Shown piece by piece: positions 17,701 through 27,300 of a stretch of 64,000 nucleotides of DNA. Made by a program: the position numbers and the translations under genes. Source of the DNA: Ricordea florida (Eukaryota > Cnidaria > Anthozoa > Corallimorpharia > Ricordeidae); the NCBI GenBank assembly GCA_949710005.1, contig OX453287.1, forward strand, positions 8,180,386 through 8,244,385, given 5' to 3'. Each line of letters starts with the position of its first letter. Within the stretch, counting starts at the first letter, position 1. The notes under the pieces are model-generated. The model saw only the letters and a program-made list of their open reading frames with translations. It had not been told where the DNA came from and ran no database searches.

Positions 17701-20000
17701 GAGAAGGTGAGTTTTTTACCGATATTTATCTTCATACTTCAAGTTTAAGTCACAAGTTGTTAAAGGTATGTTTATAGCTTGTCTTTTAATATTTGTTATT
17801 TTGCCCCTGGGTGGGGATTTTGACTACATTTGACGAACATATGCTGCCCCACCCTTGGGAAATTGACCAGAATTTTTGCTCCTTGGTCAAATCCCCACCC
17901 CTTGCCCGCACTCCCCCCCCCCCCCCACGGGGTTTACATTGATAGGTGCATAATGATTAAACACTAATAGAAATTCATTTTTGCTTACAGAAAGAGGGCA
18001 GTTTATATGCTGCGTATCATAAACAAAATCTCCACATTCAGTATGGAAGGGATGACCAAACTTTTGAAACTATATTACCTCCACCAACATCGAAATCACT
18101 GGAAAATGCCAGAGGCAAATAAGTCTATGTACCTTTTAAAAGTGTGGTATTGAAAGGATTTATAATTTGGGCAGGAAAAACACAGATTGTTCATTTGAAG
18201 GGCATCAAATTAGCATATCAAACTTGGTGATAATTGCCACAATTTTGAGATGAATGCACTGACCTTGCTGAGGTCAAATGTGTCCTCTCCGGGCCGCGAG
18301 TAAAACAGACCAAGCATACTTTGTGCTTTTATACTTCCTTTGGGACTGCCATCTTGTGCTGCTTTGAGGAACCACTTTTCAGCCATTTGATCGGACTGTT
18401 TAACTCCAAATCCCTCATAGTATGCCCTGCCAACATTGTACTGGGCAAAAGGAACCAAGTGCAATGCATCTGGACTCACTGACTCAGCAACTTCCTTAAG
18501 AAGCTGGAATCCTCTTTCCTGGACAGACATGTTTGAAACATTAACTATTGGGATCGCTCATTAATTAAACATAAGGGTGGGCTAGAGGAAAATTAAGCAA
18601 TATTAAAAAACATTTCCCTGCCCCCCCCCCCTCCATGAAATGTCATTTTCTTTCAAGGCCCCCAATTTTCTTTACATATGTTTTCGAGCCCCCCTTCACC
18701 CTACCTTCACCTTTCCAAAAACCTTATTAACCAGGAAAAAAAAACTGAATGTACCTTCAAAAACAAGTTTATATTTTTTCAAGGTCCCCCTTAAAAAGCA
18801 AAACAATTTTGGGAGTCCCCCTTGTTAAAAAATGTTTTCCTCCCCCCCCCCCCCCTAATTTTCCTACAGCCCCCCTTGACCCATAATTAATGAACGGTCC
18901 GTGATCAACATTTGAATTACACTGTATACAGACTGAGGAAAGAGGAATGCAAGAGAGGCCAAATACTGCAATACTGCACAAGGAAAAGTAAGAATAATGC
19001 AATACCCTATTACCGCAAACCCGTAAGTCTCCTCTGAAGTGCAGTTGAAATAATGGGTTTCTCTGGGAAGAGCAGTTTAGTATTTTGAATTTTTCAATCA
19101 ATGGTAAGATATGTATTACCTTGAAATTAACTTATTATTAGCAATAATAATTAAATTATTATAAATAATCATATTTAATTAATTAATTTTAGTAAAAAGG
19201 AAATTTACCAAGACCTGCCTGTCATATCATATATTCGAATAGTACATGTACAGTCCATAATAGCTCAAAATAGACTCAATTTTGGAAAAAAATACTAAGG
19301 AGCATGTTATGAAAGTCATGTATGCCTCACAGACCAATTTTTTTTATTTTAAACTGCGTACATATTTCTTTCATTTGGCCACACGAGCGTGACCAAACGA
19401 AATAGTGAGCAGTGTTTAGGTTTACAAACAAATGAACAACTATTTTCTGAAGGTTACTGGTTAAGATTAACATAGCACCTCATACTTCATTATATAGGCC
19501 GAAGCTGTACCATTTCGTTGTTTGGAAAGAATAATTTATGTTTCATGAAGTATACTGGGTGATCCCGGATGGTTATACGAGAATCTAGCCAGAAACAAAA
19601 TCAGAAAAGAAAAAAGTTAGGTAATTATAGACGACGATAAAAATTACGGTACCGGGTTTGATTTTCCTCCAAGTCCATCGTAGTAAATAACTCCTAGCTG
19701 GTATTTCGCTTGAGGATCACTATTCTTGATTCTTTCAAACGCAACTAACGCTTTGTCGTATACCTCTCGTTCAAAGTAAAACTGGCCTAGTTGAAATTTC
19801 GCCAGGTTGTCACCACTGCTCGCCCGCTCGATCAATATCTCTTCTAAATCTGCTTCAGGTATTTCATCTTCTGCTACTTCAACACCATGAAACGTGTACG
19901 GCCTTGTAGCAGGGAGTTTTTCAGAGCTCAGTTTTCGATCCGTCAATGGTCCGACTGGACAGGAATAAGGTCGACTGTTTTCGTCCGCCATGTTGGACAC
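14531..20000 (-). CDS. LRP2BP: LRP2-binding protein (LRP2BP)-like, Sel1/TPR repeats (exons 20000-19653, 18518-18264, 17404-17353, 15511-15340, 14720-14531)
   Basis: LRP2BP is a soluble protein made of a TPR and Sel1-like repeats that binds the cytoplasmic tail of megalin (LRP2). Five minus-strand exons in matching phase rebuild nearly the whole protein in family order. They carry KFQLGQFYFE with AKYQLGVIYYDGLG (exon 1), YNVGRAYYEGFGVK with KAQSMLGLFYS (exon 2), AYFWHQEATGNGSLESQ (exon 3), GVMFEYGIGV with GNVYAQGNLA (exon 4) and TDCLPQYVAKGIALGCF with YARCLHHGLGV (exon 5). ATG candidates are at 20000 and 19991. The C-terminal end is uncertain because exon 5 contains a possible donor. Divergent to the GPCR gene, convergent to the ENTPD-like gene. 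Confidence 0.9.
15340..15511 (-). CDS. LRP2BP: LRP2BP-like exon 4 (Sel1 repeats)
   Basis: Acceptor ttttaacctttcag, donor AAGAG|gttggt; 172 nt. It encodes GALGVMFEYGIGVARD, AFKCLKEAATRGNVYAQGN and LAVHYYRRKLLNKAVDVAK, two Sel1 units matching the family. Confidence 0.9.
15690..16355. mobile_element. TIR element with TCGATCGA/CGACCGATA palindromic arms
   Basis: Both ends read GGATCATGTATCTTATGGGG outward-in, then arms of CGATCGATACTCGACCGATA-like repeats. The right arm includes a run of about 15 C. The centre is unique. It sits inside an older MITE whose halves (TTAGAAAACAG...GTGTTTCTAT at 15570, ACTCGTGTTTCTATAACTCG at 16447) flank it. Confidence 0.7.
16570..16905. mobile_element. MITE/fold-back near LRP2BP-like exon 3
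   Basis: TTGTCACACAATG..CACTGGATGTTG and the inverted CAACATCCAGTGATCAC..GTGTGACAA at the ends; CTCACCATTACGTAGCTG inverted inside. Non-coding. Confidence 0.72.
17353..17404 (-). CDS. LRP2BP: LRP2BP-like exon 3 (52 nt)
   Basis: Acceptor gaacttgcag|GCC, donor TCAAG|gtctgt. It encodes AYFWHQEATGNGSLESQ plus one base, in phase with both neighbours and in family order (Sel1 WH-EA-GNG-L motif). Confidence 0.87.
17488..17950. mobile_element. Harbinger-type MITE (TGCACCTATCAATG, TAA duplication)
   Basis: The ends TGCACCTATCAATGTAAACC are exact inverted copies followed by CCCGTGGGGG and a 30-bp AGTGCGGGCAAGGGG-type extension. TAA lies on both sides, the 3-bp target of PIF/Harbinger. The frames inside are not genes. 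Confidence 0.82.
18264..18518 (-). CDS. LRP2BP: LRP2BP-like exon 2 (Sel1 repeats)
   Basis: Acceptor ctgtccag|GAAAGA, donor AGCAAG|gtcagt; 255 nt, phase 0 at both ends. It encodes YNVGRAYYEGFGVK and AEKWFLKAAQDGSPK, typical Sel1 helices, then KAQSMLGLFYS. An upstream in-frame Met (MSVQ) falls inside the acceptor and is not the start. Confidence 0.9.
18550..18902. mobile_element. G-run MITE family 1, copy 2
   Basis: Ends GGGATCGCTCATTAATTAAA and, inverted, ACGGACCGTTCATTAATT, with C-runs inside. Opposite orientation to 12134-12460. It lies just upstream of LRP2BP-like exon 2. Confidence 0.72.
19653..20000 (-). CDS. LRP2BP: LRP2BP-like exon 1
   Basis: It starts MSNMADEN; the second Met (19991) has the usual ATGGCGGA context and may be the real start. 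It contains LTDRKLSSEKLP, then TPR/Sel1-like helices KFQLGQFYFE and AKYQLGVIYYDGLG. It ends AACCCG|gtaccg on a codon boundary. Confidence 0.88.
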
Positions 20001-20047
20001 GAATTGAGCAACGATGATTACTATGGCAACAAGTGCGGGAATCGAAG

Positions 20048-20786
20048 TAGTCTACGTGTAGCCGCACCCTTCCCCGCGAAGGAAAAAACGGGAGGAGGGA
20101 ACGAATAAACGAACCCACAATATAATTCTTCCTTTTGTCACACAATACCACCCAGCGGTGCCTATTTAAAAAAAGTTCATTGAAAAAATGGCATTTAATA
20201 CAGGATCAACCTTTAGTAAGTGAGATATACAAAGAGCCTCACATCATCTCGTACAAAAGAGGAAAATCGCTCAAGGACATACTCGTGAGACCCAAACTCG
20301 AAAGGCAAAGAAACTACACTTGCGAACAGCGGGAGTCGTGTAGGCCTGTCACAACTTTTCTTAAACCAAAGAGCAGAGGCGATCAACGGTATCGCTTGAA
20401 ATATTATCGACTTCCCGGAACCGGTTGGTAGAGAAACGAAGATATCGTTCCCTTCAAAAAACAAATCGATGGCTTTCTGCTGTTCTCCATGAAATTTCTC
20501 TATTCCGAGAGCCGCTCAAGAAAAATTCAAAGCCGCGATATAGCTCGTTGTTGTGCGAGAACATGGATAGCCCGGCACTTTCTTTTATGGTTCTCACGAG
20601 ACTATAACAGACTTAAGCCAATCAGAGTTCATGTAAGTACTGAGAAAATGGCTCGCCAATGAAAAAGTACTACACATTTTCTTGCTAAAGTGTGACGTCA
20701 CATAACACGATTTGTGTCAGGTTTTCGTAGACGCTCCCTCCTCCCGTTTTTTCCTTCGGGGGGAGGGTGCGGCTACACGTAGGCTA
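20048..20786. mobile_element. 739-bp TIR element with 9-bp target duplication (Mutator-like) carrying a RecQ helicase fragment
   Basis: Left end TAGTCTACGTGTAGCCGCAC and right end, inverted, TAGCCTACGTGTAGCCGCAC. The inverted similarity goes on about 53 bp through an AAAAAACGGGAGGAGG block. GAATCGAAG flanks both sides (20039-20047 and 20787-20795), a 9-bp duplication as expected for Mutator-like elements. No transposase is inside, so it is non-autonomous. It sits 48 bp upstream of the LRP2BP-like start codon. Confidence 0.8.
20213..20515 (-). pseudogene. RecQ-type DEAD/DEAH helicase N-terminal fragment inside TIR element
   Basis: The frame reads LGIEKFHGEQQKAIDLFFEG then NDIFVSLPTGSGKSIIFQAI, the N-terminal Q-like region and Walker A motif I of RecQ family ATPases. 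After about 60 residues (SALWFKK) the resemblance ends, and motifs Ia to VI are absent. A TGA closes the frame upstream at 20516-20518. It cannot be a working helicase; it looks like a captured first exon. Confidence 0.78.
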
Positions 20787-20998
20787 GAATCGAAGGGACA
20801 CGAACCAAATGATTGCACTGTCATTAGAAGCTTGCCATTCGAACGAAAAGTCCATCTAGCTTGCCTTTAGGAGAATTTCCCGAGGAAATGGGACGCTGAA
20901 CGACCATGCCAAAAAGACCCAAATTTTGGAAATCCTCGTTCTATGGCCATTCAACCTCCGAGCGTTAATCCCGGAAATTTCGGTTAAATAGGAGGTTG

Positions 20999-21572
20999 TA
21001 GGTCGATCAGCCCCCAAGTCGATAAGCCCCTAGTCGATTAGCCCCCACTAAGTCGATTATCCCCCAAACTAAAAGTCGATTAGCCGTCAAATAACTTATC
21101 TATTACCGAACAAACTCGCGATCTAAGTTATCTACTCGTGACACTGACATCGGCATTCTAACAAACCTGCGATGGTCTACGAACCAAACTTTTTTGATGT
21201 TGATGAAATTGTAGCCTGTTGCGATCGAGAAAAATCAGTTGATCTGATCGATTAGAACTGTATCTTGTAAATATTCTTTACTTCATAAACATTCAGAACT
21301 AAACTCGTTCTAAAGGTCTTAAACCAAACAAAAGTCATGAAGTTTTTAAACGCAAAGTAAAGATTAAAGAAGAAAGGAAATCCGGTCACCCTCAACGGAC
21401 GAACCTGAACGAACAAACGAACGATCTTAAAGTTATTGACTTCAATTCCAAGCATTAGTAAAACAACGAGAAACCCGAAGAAGGGCAATCTAGTAAGTTG
21501 AAAATAGATTTTCGTTTGGAGCTAATCGACTTTTACTTGGGGGCTAATCGACTGGGGGCTAATCGACCGGAT
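20999..21572. mobile_element. TIR element with GTCGATTAGCCCCC subterminal repeats
   Basis: The left end has four copies of (A)GTCGAT(T/A)AGCCCCC. The right end has inverted copies (GGGGGCTAATCGAC). The centre is unique with a short unsupported frame. Non-coding MITE-like unit in the LRP2BP/GPCR spacer. Confidence 0.7.
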
Positions 21573-22762
21573 ACCGAATAGGACGTTGCAGGGTTTTTTT
21601 TAATTGACGTTTTTTTTCTGAAACCTTTTACGAAAAAATTTTCCTTATGTTCGCTTACGTTTCAAATCCACGGAAATTTTTCGTCGAACGGACGTAAGAA
21701 ACCAACGTTAACGGATTGCATTTAAACTGAGAAAAGACGCTAAAAACTCCTGACTCCAGGAAAAAAAATTTTCGAAGTAATTTCCATAATAAATTGATTG
21801 TAAAACACACTTAAAAGCTTTAAGTGGGCACATTTTAAGTTAGTTAGCACGCAGTAGTGTACGTAAATTAACTACGGTGGCTTATACGTACGGTGGCTAG
21901 CACTTATAAAATTAGCTCTCTTTTTTGCTTCGACATTATCTGTCTATCACTGTTGAACGAACGTTAAGTCGTATCAAAGTATGGGCATTTCGAGCCAACC
22001 AGGAGATAGTAAACGCTGGCAAGGGTTTCTGGAGTAGTTTTAAAACCGAAATACCGACAAAATAAATGGCTAAACCGTCAAACCGAAAATCCTAACAACA
22101 CTCCCCACCCCCACCCCCCCCCCCCCCAAGAAAGAAAAAAGAGAACAAATTGATAGCCTAAAGACTTCGGCGTCGCTCTGACGCCAGCTTCAAGATATGG
22201 AGAAAACCTTATGGAACGGTTAACCCGTTCTTCTTGTTTACTAATTTTTAAAACAACTACAAAATCTTTTTACGAAACATTTTTTCCCACTTCCCCTGTA
22301 CAATGTTGAACCACAAAAACTGTACAATGTGTTTCACACGCCATGTTAGACTTCGGATGATCAGCTTTGTCCAGGGGGTGGTGGTGACAGAGGTAGGGGA
22401 ACTCAGAGATTCCTAAATATAAAACTGAAATCTCTCTCCCAAACATTTGTCCAAGAACGTAGGATTGAAAACCGCAACAGAAAAAAAAATTAACTTTACC
22501 TCAAAGAAAACATTAGAGTTCACCAGCTGGTTACAAGCCGTGAGAATCATTTACGACCATCTTGACGAAATAATCACGAAAGGCATTCAATATTTTTATA
22601 TACTAAGCTTATTACAAAGATAGTCTTCTAGCCTCAAAAGAAGATGTTATTCCAGGCTTTCTTGTTTACCGAAAAAGTAACAGTTGAAGGAAGAGAATCC
22701 AAAATTGAAGGCCCAAACTCTAGTTAGTAGCTTAATTAATAGAGTTTGGATTAATTAAATAA

Positions 22763-23032
22763 GGGACGGACTATTAGAAAAGTGATGGGAAGGGGGGGGG
22801 GGGTGGGGAATTTTCAGCTTTGACGATTTATTTTTTCGCTTACTGCTTGTGCAGGAATTTTTTTTTCAGGTGAACCCCTCTGCACGAATTTTTTTTACTA
22901 CGTGTGAAAAAGTCACAATCACCTTCCTTCTGCATGAATATATTTTTTTTACCTTCTTCTTTGCATGAATTTTTTTTGTTTTTTTTTTTGCCCACCCCCC
23001 CACCTCTCATCACTTTTCTAATGGTCCGTCCC
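22763..23032. mobile_element. G-run MITE family 2 (GGGACGGACCATTAGAAAAG), copy 1
   Basis: The ends are inverted copies of GGGACGGAC(C/T)ATTAGAAAAGTGATG. A G-run follows one end and a C-run precedes the other. The inside has AAAAAATTCATGCA-type repeats. TAA-like flanks suggest Harbinger mobilisation. Confidence 0.82.
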
Positions 23033-23489
23033 TTAATATAGAGGTTTTACTTAAAATATTATTCTACAATTTTTTCGGGACTTTCATTACTGGCTGTTAA
23101 ATAGAGGGTGGTGGCTTAATGGAGGTTCAACTGTATCTAGCCGGCGAATTCAGTTGAATATTTGTGAGAGTTGATTGATCTTAGAATAAAGTTTGCAGAA
23201 TGTCGGGACATTTTTAAAAACTTGCCGTCCAATTTTATATGCAAATACCTCTCACAGCTCATAAGTATTATGACCAGCTGGTTACGTGAACTGTACTGCC
23301 AACTAACGGCTACTTAAAAATGGTTTAAACGACTTAGGCAGTTTAATTTTGCACTCACTGAGAACAAAGTAAGTTTGTTTTGCTGTTTCCTTTTTCCTGC
23401 ACCGAACGGAGGTTAGTTAGTTTGTCTTCATAACTGTTGCTATCTCTGTTTAGAAACTGAACTTTAGTTTAAGAACTTTACAATTCCCT

Positions 23490-24040
23490 TTTGAAACACT
23501 GTGGTCCTGTTTATTATACTTACCAATGTGGTTATAAAGTTTATTTATCTCTGGATCAAACTATGCAGAGTGATCATTCTTTTACAAGCTACTGGACAGA
23601 ACTATATGTACTGTTTGCTTTACTATACAGTGTGGTTCAAAGGTTTTCAACAGTCGATAAAACCATGCAGTTTAGCCATTCTTTGAAATGCTACAGTATT
23701 GTACTGTGGTACTGTTTGTTTTACTATGCAGTCAGTGGTTCTAACGTTTTTATCCGTGGATCAAACCATGCAGTGTAACCATTCTTTGCCGGTAAAGCTA
23801 CTGAACAGTAGTGTTCTGTGGTACTGTTTGATTCACTATATAGTGTGGTTCTAACTTTTTCATCTGTGGATCAAACCATACAGTGTGATTATTCTTTTGA
23901 AAACTACTGAACTGTAGAGTGGTCGATCCGTTTGTTTTACTATTCAGTGTGGTTCTAACTTTTTAACCTTGTGGGCCAAATCATGAAGTGTAGTAATCCT
24001 TTGGAAAGCTACTGATTAATACAATACAATTTCGTTCCTA
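23490..24040 (+). repeat. ~110-130 bp tandem repeat, about 5 copies
   Basis: Each unit has GTACTGTTTG, TTTACTATACAGTGTGGTTC, CATCTGTGGATCAAACCATG and ACCATTCTTTGAAAGCTACT. It ends about 180 bp before the GPCR start exon. The same unit occurs at 49440-49633 and 50100-50240. Confidence 0.85.
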
Positions 24041-24217
24041 TTGTCCTGTTTTTAGATAAAGTAAAAATATCAATTGGTTGCTGGAGAAACGGCAGAAGCA
24101 ATTTTGCCATATGTCATCAAAACATTTTCTAAGGAAGGAACTGAGTACATGTGCTGATTTTTCTAATTTCTTTGCTACGAATGTAAAGAACTAAACTGAG
24201 TATTTTTTTTGTTGCAG

Positions 24218-24305
24218 ATGCTTCCCTTTTTTGATAGAGTGCGATTAACGCTTCTAAGCATCTTTGTTGCGTTTATTCCAGGTGTCATATTTGCACAAAC
24301 GACAG
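24218..24305 (+). CDS. GPCR exon 1: start codon and signal peptide
   Basis: ATG follows directly after the acceptor-like tttttttgttgcag, so an untranslated exon probably lies upstream. It encodes MLPFFDRVRL then a hydrophobic core LLSIFVAFIPGVIFA and QTT, a good cleavable signal peptide. Donor ACAG|gtaaca leaves one base (phase 1), the phase shared by the ectodomain exons that follow up to 37009. Confidence 0.75.
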
Positions 24306-27300
24306 GTAACACTATTTGAGATACGTTTAACAGACTAATCACAAAAAAAAATCAAACAAGTATTGTGGGGGTAGTTTCTAAAGAAACTGGTGCTGCGTCG
24401 GTGGGCAATTGAAACACAAGAAATTGGGATAATCAGACAAGTTGGTAAAGTAGTTATACCACCGTAAGGTAAAAGGGAGGTGCTGACGTTTCGAGCGTTA
24501 GCCCTTCGTCGGACTGATGCATAAAAGGAAAACGGGTTGGGAGGAACAAATATGGATAGGGGGAAGGTATATATGCCAATCTTGACAAAATAAATTAGCT
24601 TTTAGAAGTAAAAACTCTATTTCGCGAGGGCTTGGGGATTATTTCATATGGATAGTACGCAAAAGTTAGTAACCACCTCTAACGAACTTCGGGCCCGTTT
24701 CTCAAAACGCCCGTTAACTTACCGGGCCCGGAAAGCAATTTTACGATCGCAATTACAACAGAATTTACAATTTTGTTGGCTTTTAAGTTTGGGCTAAGCC
24801 ATTCTAACTTAACTTGCACATTAGCGTACTTTGGGCGTCAAAAACTACACAAGCATTTGATAGAGTGCAATTTAAAAATGGAGCTCCTGCCTTTCACGAA
24901 ACGGTACTCTGTAGCGTTCAATCTAGCTAATACATACTTATTAGAGACCTTTAGATCCGACGACGACTTCGAGGACGAGTACGAGTTTTGGCCGCGTGGA
25001 GTCTGGCACTGTTGGCTTGCACTCGTACTCGCTGTCGTCAAATATGAACGTTTAGATGTTGCAAATTAAGACGAGTGCGAGTTTTGTGCTGGTTTACTTT
25101 TCACTGAAATGTTTTCCAAGAAAAATATGCCAGCAGCATCTCTGATGCTCTATAACGACGACGTGCTCGATGAAGAACAAGTGATAGCTATGTTTAGTCA
25201 CCTTACCAGAAAGAATCAGCCGTTTCCGTATTGGAAATTTGATCGAATTGAAGTCCAAATGGGAGACATGTCGGAAGCAGAGGTGAAAGCCGAGTTCAGA
25301 TTTGGTCCCCCCGAGATTGATCTTCTCGGTCAAGCTCTCAGGATACCTGAGACATTTACCTGTCCAAATGGAACTGTGGCTTCCGGAGAAGAAGGGCTTC
25401 TCATGCTTCTGAAAAGATTTGCGTTTCCGTGCCGGCTCAGTGACATGGTTCCTCGTTTTGGTCGCTCGGTTCCTGAAATAAGTCTAATTTTAGCGGAGGT
25501 GATGGACCATGTGGTCAATTCTCAAGGCCATCTTCTTGAAGATCTCAACCAGCCCTGGTTACAACCCCAACACCTGCAGGAATTCTCCCGAGCAATCCAC
25601 CAGAAAGGCGCAGCCTTGGACAACTGCTGGGGTTTCGTCGATGGAACTTTAAGACCGATCTGCCGGCCTGGAGAGAATCAGCGTATCATGTACAACGGCC
25701 ACAAACGTGTCCATGGTTTAAAGTTTCAGTCCGTTGCCGCCCCAAATGGGATGATTGCTAATTTGTTTGGTCCTGTTGGTAAGCACACGTTTTGATTTCA
25801 ATATAAAAAAAAATGATCTGATATCGCCATGATGTTGGTGCCTTGCATGAGCAATGCGTGTTTCGCAGTACTTTGCTTCCTCTCCCAGTAGGAGAGGAAG
25901 ATGTTTTAAGTTCTTACAGTCTGTGGATACAAATTTTTTTCATTAAAGTTAATGTGTTTTCGTAGCGTGTAGTCAAATGGCTCAATGCGGACCACCGAGG
26001 AAACAGGTCAATTCTCATTCAGATAGAAAGAATTGAAAGGTGTTTATTTGCGATTAAGAAAGTACATAACTGTTATTGGGGACACTATTTTCAATACTGT
26101 AGTGATGTGGTTTCCTATCTCCTGCTTCAATTTCAACCCTGACAAGTCCATTATTTTCATTTTGTTGTTTTAGTTTCCAGTCTCAGAAACAGTTTCTTTC
26201 TGCATTTTGCATTTCAAACAATCATATGCTAAAACTAATGTAAATTATTTGGGTTTTATTAACAGAAGGAAAGAGACATGACTCTGCAATGTTGAGGATG
26301 TCAGGACTGCTGGGCCAGCTGGAGCAGTACTCTTTCAACCAAACTGGCCGCCCTCTCTGTATATATGGCGATCCAGCTTACCCCTTGAGGGTACACCTGC
26401 AGGCCCCTTTTAAGAAAGGCCACCTTACAGCAGACAAAGCGGCATTCAATTCCTCCATGAGCAAAGTGAGATCATCCGTCGAGTGGGTGTTTAATGACAT
26501 TACCTCCTATTTTGCATTTTTAGACTTTAAGAAAAACCTGAAAATTGGACTTAGCCCAGTTGGTACGATGTATTCTGCATGTGGTCTGTTGAGAAATGCC
26601 CTTACCTGCTTTTATGGCTCAAGCACCAGCACTTATTTTGATTTGCAGCCACCAACCATCCAGGAATACTTTCAGTTTTAAGAACTACCTGTTCTGGACT
26701 TCCAAAAAAAGAGACTAATGTTTGTGTTGCCTCGTTAAATGTGGCCTGGATCCGAGGGCGGTTCCTGAATACATAGTGTTAATGTCAGGTGAACCGCTCG
26801 ATGACAGTGATGGGATTTGTAATGTTTTTGTCAATCTGTTTTGTAACGTATACGTTGTCTGTTTTCTCTTCTATCATGGTTCTGATTTCCTTTGTTTTAA
26901 CTTGATGTATTATTTATGAGTTTAAGAAGTATATTTATTTTCTAGTTTCCCAAAAAAATTTTTGGGAGTATCCTGACTCCTGAGTTTTGTGATAAGCTGT
27001 ACTCACGATGTTATGTAATTTTGTTTGTCAACTCACCAAAATTAAAAGGCTCCCAGCCTTAAGGAAACTAATTTTAAGTCAATAACAAAAGGGAAATTAG
27101 GATAGGCTGAGTTACTAAATATGGCTTCAGTTGTCTCTTATGAAAAACAAAAAATGGTTTTTGAAACTGACAAGAAAGAATATATGTGTACTAGCCTATA
27201 ACTCAAGAAAGCTTGTCTACAAGTAAGCAGACAGTGATTAGATTGATAAACAAGAATGTGACTGCTTTGTTAATTCTTTGGGATTATTTTGTTGTTTATT

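Larger units (their letters stand above)
20001..24217. promoter_or_regulatory. Divergent spacer between LRP2BP-like and GPCR genes
   Basis: Should hold both promoters. It contains the helicase-carrying element, the GTCGATTAG element, G-run MITE family 2 copy 1 and the 120-bp repeat. About 21573-22760 shows only low-complexity C-runs. I cannot point to a TATA box or start site with confidence. Confidence 0.5.

Noticed and set aside
17354-17735. 118- and 79-codon frames
   Set aside because: They cover the end of LRP2BP-like exon 3 in antisense and the TGCACC MITE; no support.
20135-20431. 98-codon plus-strand frame
   Set aside because: Antisense shadow of the helicase fragment.
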